Assembly: GCF_902706095.1 (NCBI RefSeq)
Contig: NZ_CACSJP010000008.1
Span: 124,001 to 188,000 of the forward strand
DNA from: Rhizobium sp. 18065
GTDB lineage: Bacteria; Pseudomonadota; Alphaproteobacteria; Rhizobiales; Rhizobiaceae
Reading direction: 5' to 3'
DNA: 64,000 nt
How positions within the stretch are numbered: position 1 is the stretch's first letter; every line of letters begins with the position of its first letter. The position numbers and the translations under genes were made by a program. The notes under the pieces are model-generated. The model saw only the letters and a list, made by a program, of their open reading frames with translations. It did no database searches and was not told the origin of the DNA. Of the stretch, positions 1-8,195 are shown one piece after another.

Positions 1-613
1 CCAGCGAAATGCGGCTGATCGGCGATTCCGTGCCGCCGGCGACCATGACGTCGGCATCGCCGAGCGCGATCAGACGGGCGGCATCGCCAATGGCGTGCGC
101 GCCGGTCGAACAGGCCGTGACGACGGAATGGTTCGGACCACGCAGCTTGTGGCGGATCGATACCTGGCCCGAGGCCAGGTTGATCAGGCGGCCGGGAATG
201 AAGAACGGCGACAGGCGGCGCGGCCCCTTGTCGCGCAGGATGTGACCGGCTTCGACGATACCTTCGAGGCCACCGATGCCCGAGCCGATCAGAACGCCGC
301 TGGCGCACTGGTCTTCATAGGTCTTGGGTTCCCAACCGGCATCCTTCAGCGCCATGTCGGCCGCTGCGATCGCGTAGATGATGAAATTGTCGACCTTGCG
401 CTGCTCTTTCAGCTCCATCCAGTCGTCGGGGCTGAATGCACCCTCGCCTTCGGTTGGAATCCGGCAGGCAATCTTCGCCGGGAGGTCATCGACCTGAAAT
501 TCGGTGACGAGGCGGGCACCGCTCTGGCCAGCCAGCAGGCGCGCCCAAGTCAGTTCCGTTCCGCATCCGAGAGGAGATACCATGCCGGTACCGGTGATAA
601 CGACACGTCTCAT
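1..613 (-). CDS. fabF: 3-oxoacyl-ACP synthase II (FabF), N-terminal part
   Basis: Beta-ketoacyl-ACP synthase II condenses malonyl-ACP with a growing acyl-ACP in the cytoplasmic type II fatty-acid cycle. Only the first 204 codons are present; the gene runs off the left edge. The protein starts MRRVVITGTGMVSPLG, the usual KAS N-terminus, and the active-site cysteine lies in VVTACSTGAHAIG at about residue 168. It is the last gene of fabD-fabG-acpP-fabF and lies 116 bp after acpP, with a hairpin in that gap. Family and reading frame are clear. FabF rather than FabB is inferred from the position beside acpP. Confidence 0.95.
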   Translation of the reverse strand, partial: MRRVVITGTGMVSPLGCGTELTWARLLAGQSGARLVTEFQVDDLPAKIACRIPTEGEGAFSPDDWMELKEQRKVDNFIIYAIAAADMALKDAGWEPKTYEDQCASGVLIGSGIGGLEGIVEAGHILRDKGPRRLSPFFIPGRLINLASGQVSIRHKLRGPNHSVVTACSTGAHAIGDAARLIALGDADVMVAGGTESPISRISL

Positions 614-662
614 CGTCCGAGCCCATCCCACGCTTTTGACCGCAGTCTTTTAAATACAGCAA

Positions 663-681
663 GGCCCGCATATCGCGGGCC
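663..681 (-). terminator. Hairpin between acpP and fabF
   Basis: A 7-bp perfect stem (GGCCCGC / GCGGGCC) with a 5-nt loop lies in the 116-bp gap between acpP and fabF. No long U-tract follows on the minus strand, so it is more likely an attenuator or an mRNA-stabilising hairpin than a full terminator. It could help set the high acpP to fabF ratio; that role is inference. Confidence 0.4.
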
Positions 682-729
682 CCGGCAGGATGAGTGGCCT
701 CGGCCACCCTCCCGCATTATGTCAGTCGA

Positions 730-966
730 TCAGGCCTGGGCCTTCTCGATGAACTTGACAGCGTCGCCGACCGTCAGGATCGAGTCTGCTGCATCGTCCG
801 GAATTTCAACGCCGAATTCTTCTTCGAAGGCCATGACCAGTTCGACAGTGTCGAGCGAGTCGGCGCCCAGATCGTCGATGAAGCTCGCGCCTTCGACAAC
901 CTTTTCAGCGTCTACGCCGAGATGATCAATTACAATTTTCTTCACGCGTTCTGCGATATCGCTCAT
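730..966 (-). CDS. acpP: Acyl carrier protein
   Basis: This is the 78-residue acyl carrier protein that holds fatty-acid intermediates on a 4'-phosphopantetheine arm. The arm is attached at Ser37 in the [11 protein letters not shown] motif. The protein is acidic and four-helical, of normal family length. A 20-codon upstream extension is possible in frame, but it does not look like ACP, and [10 protein letters not shown] is the standard N-terminus, so the start is placed at 966. It sits third in the fabD-fabG-acpP-fabF cluster. The long 279-bp gap before it, with two dyads, suggests that acpP also has its own promoter. Confidence 0.97.
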   Translation of the reverse strand: MSDIAERVKKIVIDHLGVDAEKVVEGASFIDDLGADSLDTVELVMAFEEEFGVEIPDDAADSILTVGDAVKFIEKAQA

Positions 967-1082
967 GTCGGTTTCCTCGACCTTCTTAATCTCAGAGGGT
1001 GCCGTAATGGCGTCCCTGCCCTGCATTAGCCGGTGATCGTCTAAGACCCCACCAGCAAACCCGATCTGCTCCGCCTAGAGCA

Positions 1083-1106
1083 GTTTATGCAAACAAAAGC
1101 ATAAAC
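1083..1106. repeat. Inverted repeat upstream of acpP (8-bp arms)
   Basis: Arms GTTTATGC and GCATAAAC are perfectly complementary and separated by 8 A-rich bases. The site lies about 120 bp upstream of the acpP start in the fabG-acpP gap. It may be an operator, an mRNA hairpin, or part of a dispersed rhizobial intergenic repeat. Confidence 0.45.
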
Positions 1107-1126
1107 TTCGGCCCATAGAACGGAAC

Positions 1127-1140
1127 GACTGTTTACAGTC
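1127..1140. repeat. Second dyad upstream of acpP
   Basis: GACTGT, two bases, ACAGTC: 6-bp arms with a 2-bp spacer, about 20 bp from the first dyad. Together the two dyads suggest protein binding at the presumed acpP promoter. No factor can be named from the sequence. Confidence 0.35.
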
Positions 1141-1245
1141 ATGGCCCGCTTAACACGGTTTCCCCGCGCCGCATAGCCAGAAATTCGCCCGCCGCGCTTG
1201 CTCAACATGCAATTTCGGCAAACGAAATCCAAGCGCCCGAAGGCG

Positions 1246-1983
1246 TTAGATCATCGCCATGCCGCCGTTGACGTGCAAGGTCTGTCCGGTCATGTAGCCC
1301 GCCTCGCTGGAGGCGAGATAAAGAACGGCCGCAGCGATATCCGAACCGGCGCCCATGCGCTTCATCGGGATCGCGCCCATGATCGCTTCCTTCTGCTTCT
1401 CGTTGAGCTTGCCGGTCATGGCGCTCTCGATGAAGCCCGGCGCGACACAGTTGACCGTCACGTTGCGCGTGGCGATTTCCTGGGCGAGCGACTTGGAGAA
1501 GCCGATCATGCCGGCCTTGGAGGCGCAGTAATTGGCCTGGCCCGGATTGCCGGTGACGCCGACGATCGAGGTGATGTTGATGATGCGGCCATAGCGGCGG
1601 CGCATCATCGGATGCGTCAGTTCCCGGGTCAGCCGGAAGACGGAGGTGAGGTTCACTTCCAGAACCGCGTCCCAGTCGGCGTCGCTCATGCGAACAAAAA
1701 GACCGTCCTTGGTGATGCCGGCATTGTTGACAAGGATATCGACACCGCCGAGTTCAGCTTCAGCCTTTTCGCCGAGTGCCTTGACTTCGTCGCGGTCGGA
1801 GAGGTTTGCCGGGAAGATGTGCACACGCTCGCCGAGTTCGGCGGCAAGCGCTTCCAGCTTCTCGACGCGGGTGCCGTGCAGGCCGACGACAGCGCCTTGG
1901 CTGTGCAGCATGCGGGCGATCTCTTCGCCGAGGCCACCGGTCGCGCCGGTCACGAGGGCCTTGCGGCCGGTCAGATCAAACAT
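1246..1983 (-). CDS. fabG: 3-oxoacyl-ACP reductase
   Basis: NADPH-dependent reductase of the fatty-acid elongation cycle, converting 3-oxoacyl-ACP to 3-hydroxyacyl-ACP. The 245-residue classical SDR shows the TGATGGLG cofactor loop at residues 12-19, the NNAG motif near 86-89, and catalytic Asn111, Ser139, Tyr152 and Lys156 (YCASK). The C-terminus TGQTLHVNGGMAMI is typical of FabG rather than a generic SDR. It lies 33 bp downstream of fabD on the same strand and upstream of acpP, so it belongs to the fab operon. Confidence 0.97.
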   Translation of the reverse strand: MFDLTGRKALVTGATGGLGEEIARMLHSQGAVVGLHGTRVEKLEALAAELGERVHIFPANLSDRDEVKALGEKAEAELGGVDILVNNAGITKDGLFVRMSDADWDAVLEVNLTSVFRLTRELTHPMMRRRYGRIINITSIVGVTGNPGQANYCASKAGMIGFSKSLAQEIATRNVTVNCVAPGFIESAMTGKLNEKQKEAIMGAIPMKRMGAGSDIAAAVLYLASSEAGYMTGQTLHVNGGMAMI

Positions 1984-2016
1984 GATCGCGTTCCTTATGG
2001 ATCCAGGATTATCTTA

Positions 2017-2961
2017 TCAGCCATTCAGCGCAGCGAGCGCTGCGTCGATATCGGCTGGCGTGTTCACGGCAATGCCGGAAATATTCTTGTCGATGCGACG
2101 TGCAAGACCGGTGAGGACCTTGCCGGAGCCTATTTCATAAAGCGTGGTGACGCCATTGGCGGCGAACCATTCGACCGTCTCGCGCCAGCGCACCTGACCT
2201 GTGACCTGCTCGACCAGCAGACCGGCGATCTCATCGGCAGATGTGACCGGGGCAGCGCGGACATTGGCGATCAGCGGTACGATGGGATCGTGCTTGGCAA
2301 CACCGGCCAATGCCTCGCGCATAGCGTCGGCGGCCGGCGCCATCAGCGCAGAATGGAAGGGCGCCGATACCGGCAGCATGATGGCGCGCTTGGCGCCTTT
2401 TTCGGTGGCCAGTGCCGCTGCCTTTTCGACAGAAGCCTTCGCCCCGGAAATGACCAGCTGGCCGCCGCCATTGTCATTGGCGATCTGGCATGGGCCGATG
2501 ACGGAGGCTTCCACACAGATCGCCTGCACGTCGCCATGCTCCAGGCCGATGATCGCGGCCATGGCGCCTTCGCCGACCGGAACGGCTGCCTGCATGGCAT
2601 TGCCGCGGATGCGCAGAAGACGGGCGGTGTCGCCGATCGAGAAGGTACCGGCCGCGCAAAGAGCCGAATATTCGCCGAGCGAATGGCCGGCGACAAAGGA
2701 GACCTTCGACTTCAGGTCGAGACCCTTGGCTTCCAAAACCTTGATGACGGCCATGGAAACGGCCATCAGAGCCGGCTGGGCATTGGCGGTCAGGGTCAGG
2801 GTTTCTTCCGGACCATTCCACATGACGTCGGACAGTTTCTGGCCAAGTGCCTCGTCGACTTCCTCGAAAACGGCACGCGCTTCGGGATAGGTATCGGCAA
2901 GGTCCTTGCCCATTCCAACGGCCTGGCTGCCCTGGCCGGGAAAGGTGAATGCAACTGTCAT
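2017..2961 (-). CDS. fabD: Malonyl-CoA:ACP transacylase
   Basis: FabD moves malonyl from CoA to ACP and so supplies the elongation unit for FabF. The 314-residue protein begins with FTFPGQGSQ, has the nucleophile Ser94 in AGHSLGEYSAL and the catalytic His203 in SAPFHSALM. Length and motifs match the family throughout. It is the first gene of the minus-strand fab operon; the 219-bp region upstream (2962-3180), shared with the divergent aldo/keto reductase gene, should hold its promoter. Confidence 0.97.
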   Translation of the reverse strand: MTVAFTFPGQGSQAVGMGKDLADTYPEARAVFEEVDEALGQKLSDVMWNGPEETLTLTANAQPALMAVSMAVIKVLEAKGLDLKSKVSFVAGHSLGEYSALCAAGTFSIGDTARLLRIRGNAMQAAVPVGEGAMAAIIGLEHGDVQAICVEASVIGPCQIANDNGGGQLVISGAKASVEKAAALATEKGAKRAIMLPVSAPFHSALMAPAADAMREALAGVAKHDPIVPLIANVRAAPVTSADEIAGLLVEQVTGQVRWRETVEWFAANGVTTLYEIGSGKVLTGLARRIDKNISGIAVNTPADIDAALAALNG

Positions 2962-3180
2962 GGGCTTTACTCCCTAGGTTTTTCCCTTCCAATTCACATT
3001 CTCAACCGACGAGTCAAGCCTTGGAGCGGCCAAACACCTGCAGCAAGGCACTCAAGTCACAAGCAGATTACAACCAGAATGCGGCTCAGAGCCATCTTGC
3101 GGTGCGTCAATTTCCCACTAAATTGTGGGTGACCTTCCAAGGCCCATTTCGGGCTACCTTCCACATTCGAGGCATATCTG

Positions 3181-4221
3181 ATGAAAATGAACCGGCTCGG
3201 CCGTACCGATATCCATGTTTCCGAGATTTGTCTGGGAACCATGACCTGGGGCTCGCAGAACACGCAAGCCGAAGCCTTCGCGCAGATGGACTACGCGCTC
3301 GAGCATGGCGTCAACTTCTTCGACACGGCGGAACTCTATCCCACGACGCCGCTGTCGCCCGAGACCTATGCCGACACGGAACGCATGATCGGCAATTGGT
3401 TCGAAAAGTCAGGCAAGCGCCGGGAGGTGGTCCTGGCGACCAAGGTGGCGGGTGCCGGCCGGGAGTACATCCGTGGCGGCGCGCCGATCACCGCGCAATC
3501 GCTTCTGGATGCCGTCGACGCCAGCCTGTCGCGCCTGAAGACAGACTACATCGACCTTTACCAGATCCATTGGCCAAACCGCGGCCATTTCCATTTTCGC
3601 GGCGCCTGGAATTACGACCCCTTCGCCCAGGACAAAGCACGCACCGAAGACGAGATCAGCGAGAAGCTTGAAGCGCTTGGCACCTGCGTCAAGGCTGGCA
3701 AGATCCGGGCGATCGGCCTGTCGAACGAGACGACCTGGGGCACACAGAAGTTTCTGTCGATTGCCGAGCAGAAGGGGCTGCCGCGCGTCGCCACCATCCA
3801 GAATGAATATAACCTCCTCTATCGCCACTACGATCTCGACATGGCGGAACTGTCGCATCACGAGGATGTCGGCCTGCTGGCCTATTCACCGCTGGCCGGC
3901 GGCATCCTGTCGGGCAAGTATCTTGACGGCGGCAAGCCGACCGGCTCGCGCGGCACGATCGGCGATATCGGCGGACGGCTGGTCTCCTATCAGGAACCGG
4001 CAACCCGCGCCTATGTCGAACTTGCCAAGCAACACGGCATCGACCCGTCTGCCATGGCCCTCGCGTTTTGCCTGACGCGCAAGTTCATGGCCTCAGTGAT
4101 CATCGGCGCGACGACGATGGAGCAGCTGAAGACCGACATCAGCGCCGCCGACCTGACCTTGCCTGACGAGATCCTCAAGGAGATCGCGAAAATCCATCGC
4201 CTTTATCCGGCGACCATCTGA
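3181..4221 (+). CDS. Aldo/keto reductase, Tas-like
   Basis: A 346-residue NADPH-dependent aldo/keto reductase with the catalytic tetrad Asp48, Tyr53, Lys88 and His130 visible in FFDTAELY, LATKVA and YQIHWPNR. The long loop after the Tyr (TTPLSPETYADTERMIG) and the WPNRG segment resemble E. coli Tas and its relatives. The substrate is unknown. An alternative start lies two codons later. The gene stands alone: divergent from fabD and followed by a hairpin terminator. No regulatory gene is attached. Confidence 0.85.
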   Translation: MKMNRLGRTDIHVSEICLGTMTWGSQNTQAEAFAQMDYALEHGVNFFDTAELYPTTPLSPETYADTERMIGNWFEKSGKRREVVLATKVAGAGREYIRGGAPITAQSLLDAVDASLSRLKTDYIDLYQIHWPNRGHFHFRGAWNYDPFAQDKARTEDEISEKLEALGTCVKAGKIRAIGLSNETTWGTQKFLSIAEQKGLPRVATIQNEYNLLYRHYDLDMAELSHHEDVGLLAYSPLAGGILSGKYLDGGKPTGSRGTIGDIGGRLVSYQEPATRAYVELAKQHGIDPSAMALAFCLTRKFMASVIIGATTMEQLKTDISAADLTLPDEILKEIAKIHRLYPATI

Positions 4222-4259
4222 CATCCAGCAGGAGACCAACTCCGAACCGAGACAACAGA

Positions 4260-4297
4260 GGGCGCGGCCATCTTAATTGGGCCGCGCCCTTGCCTTT
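4260..4297 (+). terminator. Terminator of the aldo/keto reductase gene
   Basis: A perfect 10-bp GC stem (GGGCGCGGCC / GGCCGCGCCC, 4260-4269 with 4280-4289) and a 10-nt loop, followed by TTGCCTTTCC. It begins 38 bp after the stop codon. The T-tract is weak but the stem is strong. Confidence 0.7.
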
Positions 4298-4317
4298 CCG
4301 GCAAATGCGCGTATAAG
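4290..4317 (+). promoter_or_regulatory. Candidate rpsF promoter
   Basis: TTGCCT (4290-4295), a 16-bp spacer, then TATAAG (4312-4317). It resembles the rhizobial housekeeping promoter pattern and starts at the end of the preceding terminator stem. It would give a leader of about 220 nt before rpsF. Confidence 0.4.
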
Positions 4318-4360
4318 CCGCGCTGTTCACAACACCCGGTCTCATGGCTGGTGGCTGAAC

Positions 4361-4415
4361 GGAGGGCCGGCTTTCGCGAGAGAGCCGCAGGAACCGAAGG
4401 GTTTTCCGGCCTCCC
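4361..4415 (+). promoter_or_regulatory. Possible S6:S18-binding leader hairpin
   Basis: GGAGGGCCGG (4361-4370) can pair imperfectly with CCGGCCTCCC (4406-4415), enclosing a smaller structure with an ACCG segment. Many bacterial rpsF mRNAs carry a leader that binds the S6-S18 complex for autoregulation. Assignment here rests on position and a plausible fold only. The rest of 4298-4542 shows nothing else recognisable. Confidence 0.3.
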
Positions 4416-4542
4416 GTGTCTCCGCTCTCGACCGTCTCGATACAACAGCTTTTCTTGCCTTGGCCTTGTGCCATTCAGGAGCAGTCGTTGAGGCTTAGCG
4501 CCGGATCCGGGTGACGACAAACGCAAGAAAGGCAAAGCTATC

Positions 4543-5004
4543 ATGGCTCTTTACGAACATGTACTCCTTGCCCGACAGGATATGTCTGCACAGCAGGTTG
4601 ATGCCCTCGTAGAACTCTACAAGGGTGTTATCGAAGCTAACGGCGGCAAGGTCGGGCGTGTAGAAAACTGGGGCCTCAAGTCCCTGACCTACCGCATCAA
4701 GAAGAACCGCAAGGCTCATTACGCTCTCATGGACATCGAAGCACCGGGTGCTGCGATCCACGAGATGGAGCGCCAGATGCGCATCAACGAAGACGTTCTT
4801 CGTTACATGACCATCGCTGTTGAAGCGCACGAAGAAGGCCCGTCTGCCATGATGCAGAAGCGCGACCGTGACGACCGTCCGCGTCGTGACGGCGACGATC
4901 GTGGCCCGCGCCGCGAAGGTGGCTTCGGCGACCGTGGTCCGCGTCCTGATCGTGCACCGCGCGAAGGTGGCTTCGAGCGTCGTCCGCGCGAAGACCGCGC
5001 GTAA
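4543..5004 (+). CDS. rpsF: 30S ribosomal protein S6
   Basis: S6 binds the central domain of 16S rRNA together with S18. The 153-residue protein has the S6 fold in the first 100 residues ([13 protein letters not shown], then [15 protein letters not shown]). It ends in a long charged tail rich in Arg, Asp and Gly with REGGF and RDRDDRP repeats, longer than in E. coli but usual for alphaproteobacteria. A ribosome-binding site (AGAAAGG) precedes the ATG. rpsR follows 24 bp later, then DUF2232 and rplI, the standard rhizobial order. Confidence 0.97.
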   Translation: MALYEHVLLARQDMSAQQVDALVELYKGVIEANGGKVGRVENWGLKSLTYRIKKNRKAHYALMDIEAPGAAIHEMERQMRINEDVLRYMTIAVEAHEEGPSAMMQKRDRDDRPRRDGDDRGPRREGGFGDRGPRPDRAPREGGFERRPREDRA

Positions 5005-5028
5005 AGCTGAGCAAAAGGAGAAAACACA

Positions 5029-5277
5029 ATGGCTGATGCATCCTCTTCTCAGGCACGTCGTCCCTTCCATCGTCGTCGCAAGACCTGCCCCTTCTCGGGC
5101 GCGAATGCACCGAAGATCGACTACAAGGACGTCCGTCTCCTGCAGCGCTACATTTCCGAGCGCGGCAAGATCGTTCCTTCGCGTATCACTGCAGTTTCCC
5201 AGAAGAAGCAGCGCGAACTGGCCCAGGCCATCAAGCGCGCCCGTTTCCTCGGCCTGCTGCCTTACGTCGTAGCCTAA
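5029..5277 (+). CDS. rpsR: 30S ribosomal protein S18
   Basis: S18 pairs with S6 on the small-subunit platform. The 82-residue basic protein has the family core (RRKTCPFSG, then [18 protein letters not shown] and [19 protein letters not shown]). The AAAAGGAG ribosome-binding site precedes the ATG. The gene lies between rpsF and the DUF2232 membrane protein gene. A long hairpin follows the stop codon and may lower transcription of the downstream genes. Confidence 0.97.
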   Translation: MADASSSQARRPFHRRRKTCPFSGANAPKIDYKDVRLLQRYISERGKIVPSRITAVSQKKQRELAQAIKRARFLGLLPYVVA

Positions 5278-5287
5278 TCGAATTGAC

Positions 5288-5314
5288 GGCCCGCTGATCC
5301 TGGATCGGCGGGCC
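5288..5314 (+). terminator. Hairpin after rpsR
   Basis: GGCCCGC (5288-5294) pairs with GCGGGCC (5308-5314), and an inner GATC/GATC extends the stem to a 3-nt loop. Only ATCATCCC follows, so read-through to DUF2232 and rplI is likely. It may act as an attenuator. The rest of 5278-5470 shows no other feature. Confidence 0.5.
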
Positions 5315-5470
5315 ATCATCCCTTCCGCGTTGGGCGCGGATCGGAACCCATGCCCGAAGATGCTTCATGCGCTGCATGAACGCCTTCAGGTGAAATCCCA
5401 TGTTGGGGACCGGCTTCACATCTTGAGTCCGGATCATCCCCTAACTGCTTGAACCAGCAGGACAGCGACA

Positions 5471-6445
5471 TTGCAAAAACTGGACGGAAAATTGCTGATG
5501 ACCGGCGTACTTGCCGGTATTACCGCCGCACTTCTCGTGCTCGGCGCGACCGCACAGCCGTCTCTTGCATCCATTCTCTATGCAGCATCCGCCCTGCCCG
5601 TGCTGATCGTCGGCCTCGGCTGGGGCAATCTTGCCGCAATCGCCGCGATCGTCACGGCCGCAGCGCTGGGCGCCGTCAGCGTGTCGCCGATGTTTGCCAT
5701 CGGCATGGCACTGTTCACACTGGCACCGGCAGGCTGGCTCGCGCACCTGGCCAGCCTTGCGCGGCCGGCATCGGAAATCGGTGGCCCCGACAATCTGATG
5801 GCCTGGTATCCGCTTTCGGACATCCTGCTGCAGCTCTGCGCCTTCGTCGCTGCTGCCGTCATCCTGCTCGGCATCATCATCGGCTTCGGCCCCGAACTGA
5901 CCGGCCAGCTGGTCGATGCCCTGACGACCGCGATGAGCACGCAGGATCCGGCTATGCTGCCAGACCCCGCGGCGCTCGAACAGCTGAAGCGCACGATGCT
6001 GCTGCTTCTGCCGATCATCCAGGGCGGCACCTGGGTCATCCTGCTGTTCACCATGTACTACATCGCCATGCGGGTCGTTTCGGCATCGGGCCGCGCCCAG
6101 CGCCCGCGCGAAGATATCCCGTCGGCGTTGCGCATGAACCGCAATGCGGTTTTCGTCTTCCTCGCCGGCATTCTCGCCTGCTTTGCCGGCGGCGTGCCGG
6201 CGATGATCGGCGCAACTGTCTGCGGCACATTCGGCGCAGGCTTCCTGATTTCTGGCTTTGCCTCGCTGCATCTGCGATCGCGCGGCAAGGACTGGCGCCT
6301 GCCGGTGCTGGTGCTCGCCTATCTCTCGGCAATCATGCTGCTGCCGCTTCTCGTTCCCCTGATCATCGGCCTTGCGGATACCCGCCGTGCCGTTGCCCTG
6401 ACGCCGGCCCAAAAAGCCGACATCCCTCACGACGACCAACCGTAA
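5471..6445 (+). CDS. DUF2232 integral membrane protein
   Basis: A 324-residue protein with about eight predicted membrane segments, matching the DUF2232 family that sits between rpsR and rplI in rhizobia. The start is TTG at 5471, preceded by AGGA at good spacing; no upstream ATG gives a better N-terminus, and the next in-frame ATG comes later. Function is unknown. The family is distantly related to substrate-binding membrane components, but no substrate can be given. Its place inside a ribosomal-protein operon is conserved and suggests co-expression with growth. Confidence 0.85.
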   Translation: MQKLDGKLLMTGVLAGITAALLVLGATAQPSLASILYAASALPVLIVGLGWGNLAAIAAIVTAAALGAVSVSPMFAIGMALFTLAPAGWLAHLASLARPASEIGGPDNLMAWYPLSDILLQLCAFVAAAVILLGIIIGFGPELTGQLVDALTTAMSTQDPAMLPDPAALEQLKRTMLLLLPIIQGGTWVILLFTMYYIAMRVVSASGRAQRPREDIPSALRMNRNAVFVFLAGILACFAGGVPAMIGATVCGTFGAGFLISGFASLHLRSRGKDWRLPVLVLAYLSAIMLLPLLVPLIIGLADTRRAVALTPAQKADIPHDDQP

Positions 6446-6468
6446 CCCAATACTGAAAGGAAAAGATC

Positions 6469-7044
6469 ATGAACGTCATTCTTCTTGAACGCATCGCCAA
6501 GCTCGGCCAGATGGGCGAGACCGTAAAGGTCAAGGACGGCTTTGCCCGTAACTACCTGCTGCCGCTCGGCAAGGCACTGCGCGCAAACGCTGCCAACAAG
6601 ACCCGGTTCGAAGCTGAGCGCGCAACGCTCGAAGCCCGCAACCTCGAGCGCAAGTCGGAAGCCCAGACGGTTGCCGACGCTCTCGCCGGCAAGTCCTTCA
6701 TCGTCGTGCGTTCGGCTGGCGAAACCGGCCAGCTCTACGGTTCTGTTGCTGCTCGCGACGTTGTCGAGATCCTGGCTGCCGAAGGCTTCAACATCGGCCG
6801 CAACCAGGTCGAGCTGAACACGCCGATCAAGGCCATTGGCCTGCACAGCGTTGTTCTGCACCTCCATGCAGAAGTCGAATTGGCGATCGAACTGAACGTT
6901 GCCCGTACGGCTGACGAAGCAGAGCGCCAGTCCAAGGGTGAAAGCCTGACTTCGGCCGACGCCATCTACGGCATCGACGAAGACGCGCTTCGTCCGGAAG
7001 ACTTCTTCGATCCGGACGCAGACCGCGACGGCGACGACGAATAA
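6469..7044 (+). CDS. rplI: 50S ribosomal protein L9
   Basis: L9 binds 23S rRNA near the L1 stalk. The 191-residue protein has the N-terminal domain signature ([24 protein letters not shown]... with [12 protein letters not shown]) and the C-terminal domain. It then carries an acidic tail of about 40 residues ending in [11 protein letters not shown], longer than the roughly 150-residue E. coli protein but usual in rhizobia. AAAGGAAA precedes the ATG. It is the last gene of the operon, closed by the terminator at 7066-7103. Confidence 0.97.
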   Translation: MNVILLERIAKLGQMGETVKVKDGFARNYLLPLGKALRANAANKTRFEAERATLEARNLERKSEAQTVADALAGKSFIVVRSAGETGQLYGSVAARDVVEILAAEGFNIGRNQVELNTPIKAIGLHSVVLHLHAEVELAIELNVARTADEAERQSKGESLTSADAIYGIDEDALRPEDFFDPDADRDGDDE

Positions 7045-7065
7045 GCCTTACGGTTTATCCGCATG

Positions 7066-7103
7066 AAAAATGCCCGGTTCGAGAAGTCGAACCGGGCATT
7101 TTT
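7066..7103. terminator. Bidirectional terminator between rplI and emrA
   Basis: A perfect 17-bp stem runs from AAAAATGCCCGGTTCGA (7066-7082) to its complement (7087-7103) around a GAAG loop. A-runs on one arm become T-runs on the other, so it should terminate both the ribosomal operon and the convergent efflux operon. Confidence 0.9.
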
Positions 7104-7123
7104 CGTTTGCAAGCTGACGGGCG

Positions 7124-8191
7124 TCAGAGGCTGCCTGGCGCCGGCACGTCCGGCTCGGACCGCTTGTCCACCCTGACGACCACCGACATGCCCGGCGACA
7201 GGCGTGACAACAATTCCTGACCTGGATCGACGCTGATGCGGGTCGCGACACGTTGGGCGATCTTGGTGAAATTGCCTGTGGCATTGTCGGTCTTGATGAC
7301 GCTGAATTCGGAGCCGGTCGCTGGCGAGAAGCGCTCGATATGGCCCTTCAGCGCCATGCCTCCCAGGGCATCAACGGTGAATTCAACCGGCTGACCGGGC
7401 TTCAGCCCTTCCAGTTGGGTTTCCTTGAAATTTGCGACCACCCAGACGTCGGCCGGTACGAGCGTGGTCAACTGGCTGCCGGCCGAGACATATTGACCGA
7501 GACGGGCGCCGACTTCACCGACACGGCCGTCCCGCGGCGCGACGATGCGGGTGTTGCGCAGATCGATTTCCGCCAGCTGGACCGCCGATTCGGCACCTTC
7601 CACCGAAGCCTGCAGCGAGGCGCGGGTGCCGAGGATGGTGGCCACTTTCTGACGGGCGACCTCTACGGCGGCTTCGGCCTTCGTCACGCCGGCCTGTGCG
7701 AGCGCCAGATTATAGCGATTGCTTTCGATCACGGTTTCGGTGACGACGCCGGTGGTTGCCAGGCGCTGGCTTCGGTCCCATTCCGACTGGGCTTTTTCCA
7801 GGGCCGCGCGGGCGCTTTCCACTTCGGCATCAGCGGAGCCGACGGCGGCCTCAGCCGATTTTTCCTCTTGAAACGAATTGGCCAGCGTGGCCTTCTGCAC
7901 GTCGAGCGTCGCCTTTGCCTGGGCCAGTTTCTGCGCCAAGATGCGATCGTCGACACGGGCAATCAGATCACCCTGCTTGACCGCCTGGAAGTCCTGGACG
8001 GCGACTTCTGCCACATAGCCGCTCAATTGCGGGCTGATGACGGTGACATATCCTCTGACATAGGCATTGTCGGTCGTCTCAACCGAGGTACTGAACGGCG
8101 GCAGATGCCAAGCATATAGCGTCACCGCCACACCGACGACGCCGAGCAGAAGGACAAAAAGGGATAATGGATTGCGAAGTGTCTGGGACAT
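7124..8191 (-). CDS. HlyD/EmrA-type membrane fusion protein
   Basis: Periplasmic adaptor of a tripartite drug efflux pump. The 355-residue protein has one N-terminal membrane anchor (SLFVLLLGVVGVAVTLYAW), a barrel-sandwich start (VETTDNAYVRGYVTVISPQ), a long helical hairpin (about 95-190) and the second half-motif (RNTRIVAPRDGRVGE). The start at 8191 is chosen over 8206 because GGAA lies 9 nt before it and it falls just after the stop of the MFS gene. It is the last gene of a marR-emrB-emrA-like operon; the outer-membrane partner is not in the window. Confidence 0.88.
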   Translation of the reverse strand: MSQTLRNPLSLFVLLLGVVGVAVTLYAWHLPPFSTSVETTDNAYVRGYVTVISPQLSGYVAEVAVQDFQAVKQGDLIARVDDRILAQKLAQAKATLDVQKATLANSFQEEKSAEAAVGSADAEVESARAALEKAQSEWDRSQRLATTGVVTETVIESNRYNLALAQAGVTKAEAAVEVARQKVATILGTRASLQASVEGAESAVQLAEIDLRNTRIVAPRDGRVGEVGARLGQYVSAGSQLTTLVPADVWVVANFKETQLEGLKPGQPVEFTVDALGGMALKGHIERFSPATGSEFSVIKTDNATGNFTKIAQRVATRISVDPGQELLSRLSPGMSVVVRVDKRSEPDVPAPGSL

Positions 8192-8195
8192 GGTC

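Noticed and set aside
1198..3132. 644-codon open frame on the plus strand across fabG and fabD
   Set aside because: High-GC antisense shadow: the minus strand encodes clear FabG and FabD with all active-site residues, and the plus frame has no recognisable domain or ribosome-binding site.
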